From Bacillus solitudinis (GTDB taxonomy: Bacteria; Bacillota; Bacilli; Bacillales; Bacillaceae_D), in contig NZ_KZ454943.1 of the NCBI RefSeq assembly GCF_002797395.1, positions 3,385,966-3,449,965 on the forward strand: a stretch of 64,000 nucleotides of DNA, read 5' to 3'. Position 1 is the first letter of the stretch, and every line of letters starts with the position of its first letter. The notes beneath the pieces are model-generated. The model had not been told where the DNA came from, did not search any database, and saw only the letters and a list, made by a program, of their open reading frames with translations. Position numbers and translations under genes: made by a program. Of this stretch, positions 26,222 through 35,578 are shown one piece after another.

Positions 26222-26800
26222 GTGATGACTAAACGGAAGGTCATTCTCGTGACAGATGGTGACGAGTCTGCTAAAAAAGCGGTCGAACATGCTGCAAAAG
26301 AAATTGGAGGACGTTGTATTACGCAATCTTGGGGAAATCCTACACAATTAAATGGTGAAGAAATTGTTTCTCTTATTCTTAAGACTCCTTATGATCCCGT
26401 CCTTGTTATGTTTGATGACTGCGGATCTAGAAATGAAGGAACTGGTGAAATGGCCATGAGATATGTCGCTGAACATGCTGATATTGAAGTAATCGGAGCG
26501 ATTGCGGTTGCTTCATCAACCCATTCGACGGAGTGGACTCATGTTGATATTAGTCTTGACCGATATGGACATTTAACAGAATTTGGAGTAGATAAGAGCG
26601 GATTACCTGATTTGGAAATTGGCAGAATAAATGGAGATACTGTTTATATTTTAGATGAACTAAATCTCCCTTTTGTGGTAGGGGTCGGTGATATTGGAAA
26701 AATGGCAGGTCTTGATACTCTGAAGAAAGGGGCGCCAATTACCAAAAAGGCAATAGAGCTTATATTAGAAAGGAGTAGATACCATGTACAAGGAAACTAA
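26222..26800 (+). CDS. spoVAEA: Stage V sporulation protein AEA
   Basis: Soluble protein of about 192 residues, DUF family of SpoVAEa, starting [20 protein letters not shown] and containing [15 protein letters not shown] and [18 protein letters not shown]. Its function in the SpoVA complex is not known; in B. subtilis it is not essential for sporulation. GTG 26222 has AAGGGG upstream; the GTG at 26213 overlapping the previous stop and ATG 26225 are alternatives. Confidence 0.9.
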   Translation: MMTKRKVILVTDGDESAKKAVEHAAKEIGGRCITQSWGNPTQLNGEEIVSLILKTPYDPVLVMFDDCGSRNEGTGEMAMRYVAEHADIEVIGAIAVASSTHSTEWTHVDISLDRYGHLTEFGVDKSGLPDLEIGRINGDTVYILDELNLPFVVGVGDIGKMAGLDTLKKGAPITKKAIELILERSRYHVQGN

Positions 26801-28259
26801 AGAACCCTTTTCTCGTGATATCATAGAAAATGAAGAGCGAATCAAAAAAAGACTTGGTTTTGGAACGTCATTTGATGTTGGTGTACGCAAGTTAAAAATA
26901 CTTGACCATGAGGTTCAAATATATTTTGTAAATGGTTTATGTGATGATAAATATATTATTGATCTCATCAGAGAATTATTAAATTTACATGGTCGTGTAG
27001 GAAAAACATCTTCTTTAAATACAAGGCAAACAATTGAAAATCATCTAGTTAATGTTCAGGTTGAAACAACTGATGATATGAATAAAGCTATCACGGAAAT
27101 GCTTTCTGGGCTTGTATTTATTTTAGTTGATGGTGAGAATGAAGCCTTTGTTGTTGATGTGAGAAGTTATCCTGGTAGAGGACCAGAGGAACCGGATACA
27201 GAGCGTGTGGTTCGTGGAGCACGGGATGGCTATACGGAAAACATTATTTTAAATACAGCCTTAACTCGTCGTCGCATACGTGATGAGCGTTTGAGGCATG
27301 AAATCATAAAAGTCGGAGAACGTTCCAAAACAGATATTTGTATTGCTTATATTGAGGGCATAGCAGATCCTGATCTTGTCGAAGTTATAAAAAAAGAATT
27401 AGACTCCATACACATAGATGGTTTAACGATGGCGGATAAAATTGTTGAAGAATATGTCGTGAAACAAAGAGCGAACCCGCTTCCTCTCGTACGTTATACA
27501 GAGCGACCAGACGTTGCCGCCACGCACCTCTTAGAGGGACATATATTAATAATGGTTGATACATCCCCAAGTGTGATTATTGCACCAACAACGATTTTTC
27601 ATCATGTTCAACATGCAGAGGAGTATCGTCAAGCGCCTGCGATTGGTACGTTTATTCGTTGGATCAGATTTCTAGGAATATTATTTTCGTTACTCATCCT
27701 ACCTTTTTGGTTACTTCTCGTCATGCAACCAACATTACTACCTGCAGGTCTTGATTTTATTGGTCCGGAAGAAACAACCAATATACCCGTGTTTTTACAA
27801 ATTTTATTTGCAGAGGTAGGAATCGAATTATTGAGGATGGCGGCCATTCATACACCATCTCCTCTAGCAACAGCTCTCGGCTTAGTCGCTGCACTATTAA
27901 TTGGGGAAATTGCGATTCAAGTTGGCTATGTCACTCCAGAGGTTATATTGTATGTGGCTCTTGGTGCGATTGGAATGTTTGCCACCCCAAGTTATGAACT
28001 GGGGGTAGGATTAAGGGTAATTAGACTTCTGTTGTTGGTGGTGGTGGCTACATTTAAAGCACCTGGTTTTATCTTAGGGTTAACCTTATTCTTTATTTTG
28101 CTTACTTCGATAAAGGCATTTAACAAACCATATTTATGGCCGTTTTTACCTTTTGATCCACCCGCTATGTGGCAAATCCTTATACGCTCAACGGTTCCTT
28201 CAGTGAGATGGCGACCGAGTATTGTTGACCCACAGGACCCTATTAGGCAACCTGAGTAA
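26784..28259 (+). CDS. spoVAF: Stage V sporulation protein AF
   Basis: GerA-family membrane protein of 491 residues resembling the A subunit of germinant receptors. A soluble N-terminal half has [11 protein letters not shown] and [21 protein letters not shown], with the family signature [20 protein letters not shown]; five or six transmembrane segments follow ([37 protein letters not shown]). The C terminus is soluble and proline-rich. It overlaps spoVAEA by 17 bases with AAAGGAG upstream of the ATG. Confidence 0.94.
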   Translation: MYKETKEPFSRDIIENEERIKKRLGFGTSFDVGVRKLKILDHEVQIYFVNGLCDDKYIIDLIRELLNLHGRVGKTSSLNTRQTIENHLVNVQVETTDDMNKAITEMLSGLVFILVDGENEAFVVDVRSYPGRGPEEPDTERVVRGARDGYTENIILNTALTRRRIRDERLRHEIIKVGERSKTDICIAYIEGIADPDLVEVIKKELDSIHIDGLTMADKIVEEYVVKQRANPLPLVRYTERPDVAATHLLEGHILIMVDTSPSVIIAPTTIFHHVQHAEEYRQAPAIGTFIRWIRFLGILFSLLILPFWLLLVMQPTLLPAGLDFIGPEETTNIPVFLQILFAEVGIELLRMAAIHTPSPLATALGLVAALLIGEIAIQVGYVTPEVILYVALGAIGMFATPSYELGVGLRVIRLLLLVVVATFKAPGFILGLTLFFILLTSIKAFNKPYLWPFLPFDPPAMWQILIRSTVPSVRWRPSIVDPQDPIRQPE

Positions 28260-28266
28260 AACCCCC

Positions 28267-28296
28267 AGCCATCGCTTAATGTAGCGATGGCTTTTA
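28267..28296 (+). terminator. Rho-independent terminator of the spoVA operon
   Basis: AGCCATCGCT and AGCGATGGCT make a perfect 10-bp stem around TAATGT, followed by TTTT. Confidence 0.9.
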
Positions 28297-28299
28297 CTG

Positions 28300-28328
28300 T
28301 TGAAGCTTGGGTGAGATTATGGTAAAGT
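28300..28328 (+). promoter_or_regulatory. Promoter of the lysA leader
   Basis: TTGAAG (28300-28305), 17 bases, then TAAAGT (28323-28328) preceded by TGG (extended -10). Transcription would begin about 20-30 bases before the riboswitch. Confidence 0.55.
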
Positions 28329-28359
28329 AATAAACGATAATTATACAACCCTCATGTAA

Positions 28360-28537
28360 AATGGGGTAGAGGTGCAAAACGAATCAGTACATTTTGGGAG
28401 CTGGGGGAGCTAGGAACAAAATGGAAAGGTCAATTTGCCGAAGCATTTCTGGTTGCTCTCACACAACGGATGCTGGGTCGTTGCTGAAGAAGGAACGAAC
28501 TGTCACTGGCAGAGGTCAGTGGAGGACTATTCTTTCC
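28360..28537 (+). promoter_or_regulatory. Lysine riboswitch (L box)
   Basis: The leader contains the conserved L-box blocks in order: GGGTAGAGGTGC (28364 onward), an inner stem with GGAGC, AAAGGTCAATTTGCCGAAGC, an arm ending GCTGAAG, GGCAGAGGTCAGTGGAGGACTA. GGGTAG (28364) pairs with CTATTC (28527 onward) as helix P1. Lysine binding is expected to favour the terminator downstream and switch lysA off. Confidence 0.92.
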
Positions 28538-28566
28538 GATGAGGTTACCCTTGCGCGAATTTGCTG

Positions 28567-28597
28567 CAGCTAGTGTAACGACATTAGCTGTTTTTTT
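28567..28597 (+). terminator. Riboswitch-controlled terminator of lysA
   Basis: CAGCTAGTG and CATTAGCTG pair around TAACGA, followed by seven T. It is the expression platform of the L box. Confidence 0.85.
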
Positions 28598-28611
28598 AAT
28601 AGAGATTGGAT

Positions 28612-28638
28612 AAAGCTGCTTTCCCATGCAGCTTTTCT
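28612..28638 (+). terminator. Second hairpin in the lysA leader
   Basis: AAGCTGC pairs with GCAGCTT around TTTCCCAT, followed by TTC and TT. It lies 15 bases after the riboswitch terminator and about 20 before the ribosome site. Confidence 0.55.
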
Positions 28639-28672
28639 TGATAGTGAGAATGGAAAAGGAGAGATGACTCTA

Positions 28673-29992
28673 ATGTTTTTGCATGGAACAAGTCAAATAA
28701 ATGAAAATGATCACTTGGAAATTGGCGGAGTAGATACAACTTCGCTTGCTAGTGAATTTGGGACCCCGTTATTTGTTTATGATGTGTCTTTAATAAAAGA
28801 GAGAGCACAGCAATTTCGACAAGCCTTTGAAGAGGAGCAAGTCCCTTACCAAGTAGCATATGCGAGCAAGGCATTTAGTTGTGTTGCGATGTTTCAGCTA
28901 GCGAATGAACTTGGTTTAAGCCTTGATGTTGTCTCTGGTGGCGAGCTGTACACGGCAATACAGGCCGGTGTACCAATGGGAAAAATTCATTTTCACGGAA
29001 ACAATAAGAGTTTAGAAGAGCTTGAAATGGCCGTTGATGCCGGGATTGGCTGTATCGTTGTTGATAACTTCTATGAGTTACAAGAGCTTGGTCGAATTTG
29101 CGGAGTTAAGAATAAGAAAATGGATATCCTTCTACGTATTACTCCTGGAGTTGAAGCTCATACTCATGATTATATTTCAACAGGACAAGAGGATTCAAAG
29201 TTTGGCTTTGATTTGACGAGTGGTCAAGTAAATGAGGCAATCAGACGTGCGTTGGCAGATACTCATATTGAACTGCTTGGGATTCATAGTCATATCGGTT
29301 CCCAAATTTTTGAAACGACTGGCTTTGTCATGGCTGTTGAGAAAATTTTTGAGTATGTTCTTGAATGGCGTAACAAGCTTAGCTTTTCTCCGAAAGTAAT
29401 TAACCTTGGTGGAGGTTTTGGGATTCGTTATATTGATGGGGATACGCCACTTCCGGTAGGGGAGTATGTAAAGAAAATGGTTCAGGTTGTTAAGGAGAAG
29501 GCTGCAGCTTATGAAATGACAATGCCAGAAATCTGGATTGAGCCTGGGCGCTCTTTAGTAGGAGATGCGGGTACAACACTTTATACAATTGGATCAAATA
29601 AAGATATTCCAAATGTTCGTCATTACTTAGCTGTAGATGGGGGCATGAGTGATAATTTACGGCCGTCATTATATCAAGCAGAATATGAAGGGATTTTAGC
29701 AAATCGAGCAAATGAACAGGCAACCGAAACGTTCTCGATTGCAGGGAAATGTTGTGAAAGTGGCGATATGCTTATTTGGGATTTACCTTTGCCAAAGGCT
29801 AAGCATAAAGACATTCTAGCAGTCTTCTGTACAGGTGCATACGGCTATGCGATGGCAAATAACTATAACCGTATTCCGCGTCCTGCGATCGTGTTTGTTG
29901 AAGACGGTGAAGCACACTTGGTTGTTAAGCGGGAACGCTATGAAGACCTGGTACGCCTTGATGTTCCATTGGTAAAAAAGGTAAATCAATAA
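28673..29992 (+). CDS. lysA: Diaminopimelate decarboxylase
   Basis: PLP-dependent last step of lysine synthesis (meso-diaminopimelate to lysine). Fold type III motifs: AYASKAFSC with the PLP lysine, GSQIFETTGF, NLGGGFGIRY and IEPGRSLVGDAGTTLY, and the C-terminal KCCESGDMLIWD and GAYGYAMANNYN. ATG 28673 (MFLHGTSQ) is spaced nine bases from GGAGAG; the in-frame ATG at 28664 is too close. 439 residues, normal length. Controlled by the L box upstream. Confidence 0.97.
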   Translation: MFLHGTSQINENDHLEIGGVDTTSLASEFGTPLFVYDVSLIKERAQQFRQAFEEEQVPYQVAYASKAFSCVAMFQLANELGLSLDVVSGGELYTAIQAGVPMGKIHFHGNNKSLEELEMAVDAGIGCIVVDNFYELQELGRICGVKNKKMDILLRITPGVEAHTHDYISTGQEDSKFGFDLTSGQVNEAIRRALADTHIELLGIHSHIGSQIFETTGFVMAVEKIFEYVLEWRNKLSFSPKVINLGGGFGIRYIDGDTPLPVGEYVKKMVQVVKEKAAAYEMTMPEIWIEPGRSLVGDAGTTLYTIGSNKDIPNVRHYLAVDGGMSDNLRPSLYQAEYEGILANRANEQATETFSIAGKCCESGDMLIWDLPLPKAKHKDILAVFCTGAYGYAMANNYNRIPRPAIVFVEDGEAHLVVKRERYEDLVRLDVPLVKKVNQ

Positions 29993-30019
29993 TTCAGAAG
30001 TGTAATTACATTCGTTCAG

Positions 30020-30058
30020 GGGTGTCTGAGAAGAGTTTCTTTTCGGACACCTTCTTTT
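30020..30058 (+). terminator. Rho-independent terminator after lysA
   Basis: GGTGTCTGA pairs with TCGGACACC around a 14-base loop, followed by TTCTTTT. Confidence 0.78.
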
Positions 30059-30214
30059 GGTCGTTTATAACTTAGATAGTTGACAGAAAATTGACCAATG
30101 TAATAAGATTTGGTGGTCAGACGTTTTTCTTATCATTTTATATGGGACATGATTTCACTTTATGAGCAGAATGGTGTAAAATAAAGCGTATGATTTCGAA
30201 TGGAGGTTTTACAT

Positions 30215-30649
30215 ATGAAAAAAGGTAGTATTTCTTTTGAAAATGGGGAAAAACTTGTTATCGAGTTTTTTCCTGAGGTAGCTCCAAAAACCGTTGAGAA
30301 TTTCGAGAAACTTGCGAATGAAGGGTATTACAATGGCTTAACGTTTCATCGGGTCATTCCAGGGTTTGTTGCTCAAGGGGGATGTCCAGTAGGAAACGGA
30401 ACAGGTGGTCCTGGTTACACAATTAAATGTGAAACAGAAGGAAACCCACATAAGCATGTTGAAGGAGCACTATCAATGGCTCATGCAGGTAAGGACACTG
30501 GTGGAAGTCAATTCTTTGTCGTTCATGACCCACAGCCACATCTTGATGGTGTGCACACAGTCTTCGGACAAGTTATTGAAGGCCTTGATAGTGTAAAACG
30601 CATTAAACAAGGTGATATCATGCAAGAAGTAAAGGTATGGGAAGAATAA
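30215..30649 (+). CDS. ppiB: Peptidyl-prolyl cis-trans isomerase (cyclophilin)
   Basis: Cytoplasmic cyclophilin of 144 residues. Active-site segments [42 protein letters not shown] and [15 protein letters not shown] are all present. GGAGG eight bases upstream selects ATG 30215 over the in-frame ATG at 30200. The order lysA-ppiB is as in B. subtilis. Confidence 0.95.
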   Translation: MKKGSISFENGEKLVIEFFPEVAPKTVENFEKLANEGYYNGLTFHRVIPGFVAQGGCPVGNGTGGPGYTIKCETEGNPHKHVEGALSMAHAGKDTGGSQFFVVHDPQPHLDGVHTVFGQVIEGLDSVKRIKQGDIMQEVKVWEE

Positions 30650-30658
30650 GAGTTATTC

Positions 30659-30687
30659 AAAAAAGCTAACTATGTTAGCTTTTTTTG
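30659..30687 (+). terminator. Rho-independent terminator after ppiB
   Basis: AAAAAGCTAAC pairs with GTTAGCTTTTT around TAT, with a T run. The 195 bases up to the next gene otherwise show no recognisable element. Confidence 0.92.
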
Positions 30688-30882
30688 TTTATAGTGTCTG
30701 TTCCAAACGTCCATGTTTTAGGTAGGGACCACGAGATGAAACCAGGTTGCTTTGAATGAGAGTGAGTGCCTCTTTGTAAGTAGCAATTTTATATAAAATT
30801 AATTTATAATAATAAAGGAATCACTTAATTTTTATTGTATATATTAATGGTAAGATTCAATCACGAAAAGAGATGATGACAG

Positions 30883-31743
30883 TTGGACATTAATAAAGCA
30901 AGCTTTTGGAAGAAATATATTGGAAATACTCGTCTTGATTTAAAAATTGCAGAATATACAAAAGTCACGAGTGCTTGGTCAGGTAAAAATTTCAAGCCTC
31001 ATTTTAATAAATTTTACTTTTTTACTGGTGGAGAAGGATTTATTCAAATAAATGAAAGGGTTTACGAACCAAAGCCTGGGGATTTGTTTTTACTACCAGC
31101 AGGAACGACCCAATCATTCGGTACAGTAAAGGATCACACGTTTGAGAAATATTGGTGTCATTTTAGTGCGAAAATTGGAGAGCTTCATTTACTACAACTC
31201 ATTGATGCGCCACTCTTTATACATATAACAGAAAAAGAAGCCTTTGCTACTAAGTTTAGAAGTCTCGTAGACTATTCAAAAAGTGAAGAGATTTATAGTG
31301 AATTTCTTGCTCAGGCCATTCTTTTAGAATTTCTCTCAATATTTATAAAGGAGAAACGGTCTGATATGAACTTTGTTTCAGCACCATCGATTGAAAAGAT
31401 AAATACGATTTTAAAATATATTGATGAGCATCTTGCTGAAAATTTATCAGTTGAACATTTATCAAGTATGTTAAATTTTCATCCTAATTATTTTATAAAA
31501 GTATTTAAGAATTGCACGGGGTATTCACCGATTCAATACATTAATCACCAACGGTTTGAAAGAGCAGAAAAAATGTTAATGATGTGTGACTTAAGCGTTT
31601 CTCAAATTGCTGATCATATTGGCATGGAGTTAACCTACTTCTCAAGAAAATTCAAAGCAAAAACAGGTTTTCCACCTCGGGCATATCGTGAAATGATGAT
31701 GATGAAAAGTGTAAAAGCATTACCTTATATTAGCAAAGGCTAG
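30883..31743 (+). CDS. AraC-family transcriptional regulator
   Basis: 286-residue regulator with an N-terminal cupin sensor (FNKFYFFTGGEGFIQINERVY shortened here to its core GGEGFIQINE, and PGDLFLLPAGTTQSF) and two C-terminal helix-turn-helix units: NLSVEHLSSMLNFHPNYFIK and ISQIADHIG-like SQIADHIGMELTYFSRKFK, ending in TGFPPRAYRE. The start is a TTG at 30883 with only a weak ribosome site (AAAGAGATGAT). No sugar or metabolic genes flank it on its own strand, so the inducer cannot be guessed. Confidence 0.8.
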   Translation: MDINKASFWKKYIGNTRLDLKIAEYTKVTSAWSGKNFKPHFNKFYFFTGGEGFIQINERVYEPKPGDLFLLPAGTTQSFGTVKDHTFEKYWCHFSAKIGELHLLQLIDAPLFIHITEKEAFATKFRSLVDYSKSEEIYSEFLAQAILLEFLSIFIKEKRSDMNFVSAPSIEKINTILKYIDEHLAENLSVEHLSSMLNFHPNYFIKVFKNCTGYSPIQYINHQRFERAEKMLMMCDLSVSQIADHIGMELTYFSRKFKAKTGFPPRAYREMMMMKSVKALPYISKG

Positions 31744-31766
31744 TTGGTAGAAAACTAGTCTTTTTC
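31738..31766 (+). terminator. Terminator overlapping the AraC stop codon
   Basis: GGCTAGTT pairs with AACTAGTC (one G-T) around GGTAGAA-type loop, followed by TTTTTCT. Confidence 0.65.
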
Positions 31767-31829
31767 TAATGAGAAGCGAAAAATAGTGTATGATAGGTAG
31801 AGAAGAAGTTAGATAAGGGGGGAACTAAA

Positions 31830-32051
31830 GTGGCAGATATAAAGTATGAAATTAGTGAAAGCCTTGGCATGATTTCAGAAAATCAAAAAGGATGGCGTAA
31901 AGAATTAAATCTCGTAAGCTGGAATGGACGAGAGCCTAAATTTGATTTAAGAGATTGGGGTCCTGACCATGAAAAAATGGGCAAAGGGGTTACGCTGACA
32001 AAGGATGAAATGATCAAGCTAAAAGAATTATTAAATCAGATTGAACTATAA
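31830..32051 (+). CDS. YdbC-like PC4-fold single-stranded nucleic-acid-binding protein
   Basis: 73-residue protein of the YdbC/PC4-like family, a beta-sheet and C-terminal helix fold that binds single-stranded DNA. Recognisable features are the start DIKYEISESLGMISEN, the basic/aromatic strand GWRKELNLVSWNGREPKFDLR (core WRKELNLVSWNG), RDWGPDHEKMGKGVTLT and a terminal helix. Start is GTG with AAGGGGGGAA upstream. Biological role unknown; transcription or DNA repair roles are inferred for relatives. Confidence 0.8.
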   Translation: MADIKYEISESLGMISENQKGWRKELNLVSWNGREPKFDLRDWGPDHEKMGKGVTLTKDEMIKLKELLNQIEL

Positions 32052-32105
32052 ACTTTCCTCAAACTAGTGGAAGAACTATCTAATTAATACAGGAGGAGAG
32101 TTAAA

Positions 32106-33080
32106 ATCGGTACTTTTGCGTATGCGCTTGGAATTATTATTATTGGGTTGTCGCTAGGGAAATGCATAAGGTGGTTTGTTGACACACATCGATTACCGTC
32201 TTCTTGGCCGATTGACCGAGTGTTAAAGTATACGATACGTCTCGTATTACTTGGCTTAAATCCGATTGTCTTAATCGGTGCTTTTTGGTTTGTACAATTG
32301 ACAGATAAAAGTTTGATTTATTTACCGATTTTGGGTGTTTGTACGTTGATGTTGGGTGGAGCTTTGGGCATCGCAGCAGCAAAAACACTAAAAATGAACC
32401 GTGCTCAAACCGGTTCCATGTTTGTAACAGGTGCTTTTATTAACATAGGGAGCTTTGGCACTTTATTTTGTTTTTTGTTCTTTGGAGAAGCTAGCTTAGC
32501 TTATGCTGCATTGTTTCGACTATTTGAAGAGCTGATTTATTATACAGTTGCCTTTCCGATAGCACGAGCATACGGAGAAACGGTAAAAACGGAAGAGAAA
32601 AAAACAGCTGCTATGAAAATATTGACCGATCCATTTATTATGATAACCTTCTCAGCTATTGTAATCGGTGGTTGTTTAAATATGTCAGGTTGGAACCGTC
32701 CTGAATTTTATGGAACATTAAACGCTGTGCTTGTGCCACTCTCTTCTTTTCTACTTGTTGTGCCAGTCGGTTTTGCAATGAAATTTAAGTCGGTACGTGG
32801 TTATTTGAAAGAAAGCTTTATTGTTTCTACTATTAAATTTTTCTTTGTCCCGCTTACAATTACGACCATTGCATACTTTGCAGGTGTTGGAAATTTACAT
32901 AATGGGATGGTCTTGGGTGTGGTCTTAATTTTGTCATCGATGCCTCCTGCGGTTACTTCCTTATTACCACCTCAATTATTTAAGCTCGATGTCGATTTGG
33001 CTAATTCAAGCTGGTTAATTAATACTGGATTATTAATAGTAGTTTTACCGCTACTGTATGTTATTGTAAATTTATTTTAG
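32106..33080 (+). CDS. AEC-family (auxin efflux carrier-like) transporter
   Basis: Membrane permease with about ten segments (LVLLGLNPIVLIGAFWF, SMFVTGAFINIGSFGTLFCF, LSSMPPAVTSLLPPQLF). The first classical start is TTG 32148, but it would cut into the first transmembrane helix and has no ribosome site. In the same frame, AGGAGGAG (32091-32098) stands seven bases before an ATC at 32106, giving an N terminus IGTFAYALGIIIIGLSLG typical of the family. The frame is closed by TAA at 32085, so no longer form exists. The gene is annotated here from ATC. Substrate unknown. Ribokinase follows after 15 bases. Confidence 0.72.
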   Translation: MGTFAYALGIIIIGLSLGKCIRWFVDTHRLPSSWPIDRVLKYTIRLVLLGLNPIVLIGAFWFVQLTDKSLIYLPILGVCTLMLGGALGIAAAKTLKMNRAQTGSMFVTGAFINIGSFGTLFCFLFFGEASLAYAALFRLFEELIYYTVAFPIARAYGETVKTEEKKTAAMKILTDPFIMITFSAIVIGGCLNMSGWNRPEFYGTLNAVLVPLSSFLLVVPVGFAMKFKSVRGYLKESFIVSTIKFFFVPLTITTIAYFAGVGNLHNGMVLGVVLILSSMPPAVTSLLPPQLFKLDVDLANSSWLINTGLLIVVLPLLYVIVNLF

Positions 33081-33095
33081 AAAGGGGAAAGGCGA

Positions 33096-33974
33096 TTGAA
33101 AAGACCTAAAATAACCATTGTCGGAAGCATTAATATGGATTTAGTAACAACGACACAGGTACGGCCAAAAGTTGGCGAAACCGTTCTAGGAAACAACTTT
33201 TCAATGATTCCCGGTGGAAAAGGAGCAAATCAAGCGGTAGCGGCGGCTAGATTAGGCGCTGAAGTCACGCTCATTGGGCGTGTCGGGGATGACTCGTTTG
33301 GTGCATTATTAACACAACACCTTGAAAAGGAAGGGGTTAAGCTATCAAACTCTTTCCCACTAAAGGATAAGGGTACGGGTATTGCTTCAATCATTGTATC
33401 AGAGGGAGATAATAGCATCATTGTTGTACCTGGAGCAAATACAGAGGTTACACCTGAGTATGTAACTAAGTTTGAAAAGGAGATTGCAGGAAGTGATATC
33501 GTGTTAGTCCAGCTAGAAATACCGATTTCAGCTGTTGAAGTTACGGTTCAATTGGCAACAAAGCATAAAGTGCCAGTCATCTTAAATCCGGCACCAATGC
33601 AATTATTATCCGAGACGTTGCTTCAACAAATTTCCTATATAACACCGAATGAAACAGAAGCTAAAGAGTTGGAAGAACTAACTGGTGGAAAACATCGAGA
33701 GAAACTTATTACAACAATGGGGAAAAAAGGTGCATCCTTTTGGAGAGACAATCAATGGATAAAGGTAGATAGTTTTTCGGTTGACCTTGTTGACTCAACA
33801 GGGGCAGGAGATTCCTTTAACGGCGCTTTGGCTGTAGCTTTATCAGAAGGTCGAAAGCTCGATGAGGCTTGCCAATTTGCAGTTGCGGCTGGAGCATTAG
33901 CTGTTACAAAATTAGGCGCACAAAGTGGGATGCCGATGAGAGAAGAATTAACGCAATTTCTAGAACGACAATGA
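33096..33974 (+). CDS. rbsK: Ribokinase
   Basis: PfkB-family kinase phosphorylating D-ribose (or another pentose). Motifs: VGSINMDLVTTTQVRPKVGET, PGGKGANQAVAAARLGA with the sugar-binding GGKGANQ, GAEVTLIGRVGDDSFG, VPVILNPAPMQ, and the ATP/anion-hole signature VDLVDSTGAGDSFNGALA. 292 residues. TTG start with AAGGGGAAAGG upstream. No other ribose genes are nearby, so the neighbour transporter might supply the substrate; this is inference. Confidence 0.88.
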   Translation: MKRPKITIVGSINMDLVTTTQVRPKVGETVLGNNFSMIPGGKGANQAVAAARLGAEVTLIGRVGDDSFGALLTQHLEKEGVKLSNSFPLKDKGTGIASIIVSEGDNSIIVVPGANTEVTPEYVTKFEKEIAGSDIVLVQLEIPISAVEVTVQLATKHKVPVILNPAPMQLLSETLLQQISYITPNETEAKELEELTGGKHREKLITTMGKKGASFWRDNQWIKVDSFSVDLVDSTGAGDSFNGALAVALSEGRKLDEACQFAVAAGALAVTKLGAQSGMPMREELTQFLERQ

Positions 33975-33998
33975 CTATGCTAATCTAGGGTGATGGGT

Positions 33999-35054
33999 AT
34001 GAAATATGTTAGAAGGTTTAAAATTTTTGGTGGTAGGCTTTTGAAAACAGGTATTGCAGTTTTACTCACAACAAGTCTTTGTTATCTCTTAAATCTGCCG
34101 ATGGTCTTTGCAGCAATTATAGCCATTGTGACAATCGAACCAACAGCAGCCGATTCTATAAAAAAAGGAAGGGTTCGTTTTCCGGCAGCACTTATTGGGG
34201 CGAGTCTTTCCATGACGTTCACTTATTTTTTTGGTCATGAGCCATTGACGTATACATTAGCAGCGGTTTGTACTATTTATGTATGTAATAAATTAAAGTT
34301 AGAAGCGGGGACTTTAATTGCCACGTTAACAGCAATTATGATGATTCCTGTTACTCATGATTATTATTTTCTTGCTTTTATAGAAAGAACGAGTACAACC
34401 ATTATTGGACTTGTTGTCTCAACGCTTGTGAACATTATTATTCTTCCAGCAAGGTTTTCGGAGCAAATCAAAACGAGAAATGACCAACTTTATCAAGAGA
34501 CAGCGGACTTGCTTGTCCGCCGTTGTCAAGAACTGCTACTTGAAAATAAAACGAACTCTAAAGAGTCACAGAAAAAGCATCGTCATTTAACAAATGAACT
34601 AAAAAAGTCTTTTCAATTATGTGATTATCAGAAGGATGAATGGAAATTTCACCGGCACACAACGAAAGAGATGAGGGCTTTCTTTTACGAATACAAGAAA
34701 TTAGAACACTTACAACAAATTCATTATTATTTAGGGAATTTATTCTCGATTACAAAAGAAGTCCAAATGTTCACATCATCTGAAAGAGAGTCTCTCCTAG
34801 AAATTGCCGAATCAATTTCTAACTCCATGAAGGATTCTCGCCATCAGCTAACAGAGGAACATGTTCAAAAGATAAGTATTTTGGACAAGTTATTTTGGGA
34901 TACACATGAACGAATACATAAAGAATTAAAGAAAAAATATCATCATCATTTCACACCTTCAACGATTACATTATTCGTTTTACTCTCTGTCCATGATGGC
35001 CTAGAAGAGTTAGAGCATATGGCAAGACATCGATTAGAAAGAGGTGAAGCATGA
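33999..35054 (+). CDS. Aromatic acid exporter-family membrane protein (DUF939/ArAE)
   Basis: 352-residue protein. The N-terminal half has six closely spaced transmembrane segments (AVLLTTSLCYLLNLPMVFAA, IAIVTIEPTAADSIKKG, AALIGASLSMTFTYFFG, THDYYFLAFIERTSTTIIGL); the C-terminal half is soluble and helical with many charged residues (ArAE_1_C). This matches the YgaE/YqjA-type exporter family of Bacilli. ATG 33999 lies eight bases after TAGGG; GTG 33990 and ATG 33993 are less well placed. Substrate not known. Confidence 0.78.
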   Translation: MKYVRRFKIFGGRLLKTGIAVLLTTSLCYLLNLPMVFAAIIAIVTIEPTAADSIKKGRVRFPAALIGASLSMTFTYFFGHEPLTYTLAAVCTIYVCNKLKLEAGTLIATLTAIMMIPVTHDYYFLAFIERTSTTIIGLVVSTLVNIIILPARFSEQIKTRNDQLYQETADLLVRRCQELLLENKTNSKESQKKHRHLTNELKKSFQLCDYQKDEWKFHRHTTKEMRAFFYEYKKLEHLQQIHYYLGNLFSITKEVQMFTSSERESLLEIAESISNSMKDSRHQLTEEHVQKISILDKLFWDTHERIHKELKKKYHHHFTPSTITLFVLLSVHDGLEELEHMARHRLERGEA

Positions 35055-35521
35055 GTTTATTATTTTATGAGGGGACGAAATTTTGGAGTTCTCCATCTGA
35101 ATACAAGCCAGGAAGTAAACTGACGGATAAGCATATTGCTCAAATAGAGGAAAGTCTCTCTGTGAAGCTACCTAATGAATATATTGACTTAATGAAACAA
35201 CAAAATGGTGGTACTCTTACCTATGGATATATTCCGTTTGAAGACGGAGATGTGGTGTGGATCCCTTACTTTCAAGAGTTAGAATTGGAAGCAGGGGTAG
35301 GGTTGTCCCCTATTTTTCTAGAAGAATCAGCCCTTCCAGCAAATATGGTTTTAATAGCAGGTGATTTTGACACATGGTTAGTACTTGATTACCGAAATAA
35401 TGAAGAACCGGCTGTTGTATACTGGCAGCAGATAGTCACTGACACGGGTGATAGCAGCTGGCAAGAATATCACATTGCAACAAGCTTTGCTGAACTCTTA
35501 ACGAAGATTTTTATGAAATAG
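35051..35521 (+). CDS. SMI1/KNR4 family protein
   Basis: 156 residues with the SUKH/SMI1-KNR4 fold: KLTDKHIAQIEESLSVKLPNEYIDL, then QQNGGTLTYGYIPF and a central ALPANMVLIAGDFDTWLVLDY. Such proteins often serve as immunity proteins for contact-dependent toxins, but stand-alone copies of unknown role are common in Bacilli. The ATG overlaps the preceding stop (ATGA), so it is translationally coupled to the exporter gene. No toxin gene is adjacent. Confidence 0.8.
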   Translation: MSLLFYEGTKFWSSPSEYKPGSKLTDKHIAQIEESLSVKLPNEYIDLMKQQNGGTLTYGYIPFEDGDVVWIPYFQELELEAGVGLSPIFLEESALPANMVLIAGDFDTWLVLDYRNNEEPAVVYWQQIVTDTGDSSWQEYHIATSFAELLTKIFMK

Positions 35522-35523
35522 GT

Positions 35524-35569
35524 GAAATGGGTATCTGAATGGCTAGATTAGCCTCAGATACCCATTTCC
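35524..35569. terminator. Long bidirectional hairpin between convergent genes
   Basis: GAAATGGGTATCTGA pairs perfectly with TCAGATACCCATTTC, and an inner GGCTA/TAGCC pair nearly closes the loop. It separates the SMI1 gene from the MFS gene on the minus strand. Confidence 0.85.
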
Positions 35570-35578
35570 TATCATTGT

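Noticed and set aside
30688-30882. Possible small gene or RNA between ppiB and the AraC gene
   Set aside because: No coding signal, hairpin or repeat stands out beyond AT-richness.
35051-35521. Toxin-immunity pair for the SMI1/KNR4 protein
   Set aside because: No polymorphic toxin gene is adjacent; the neighbour is an exporter, so an immunity role is not supported.
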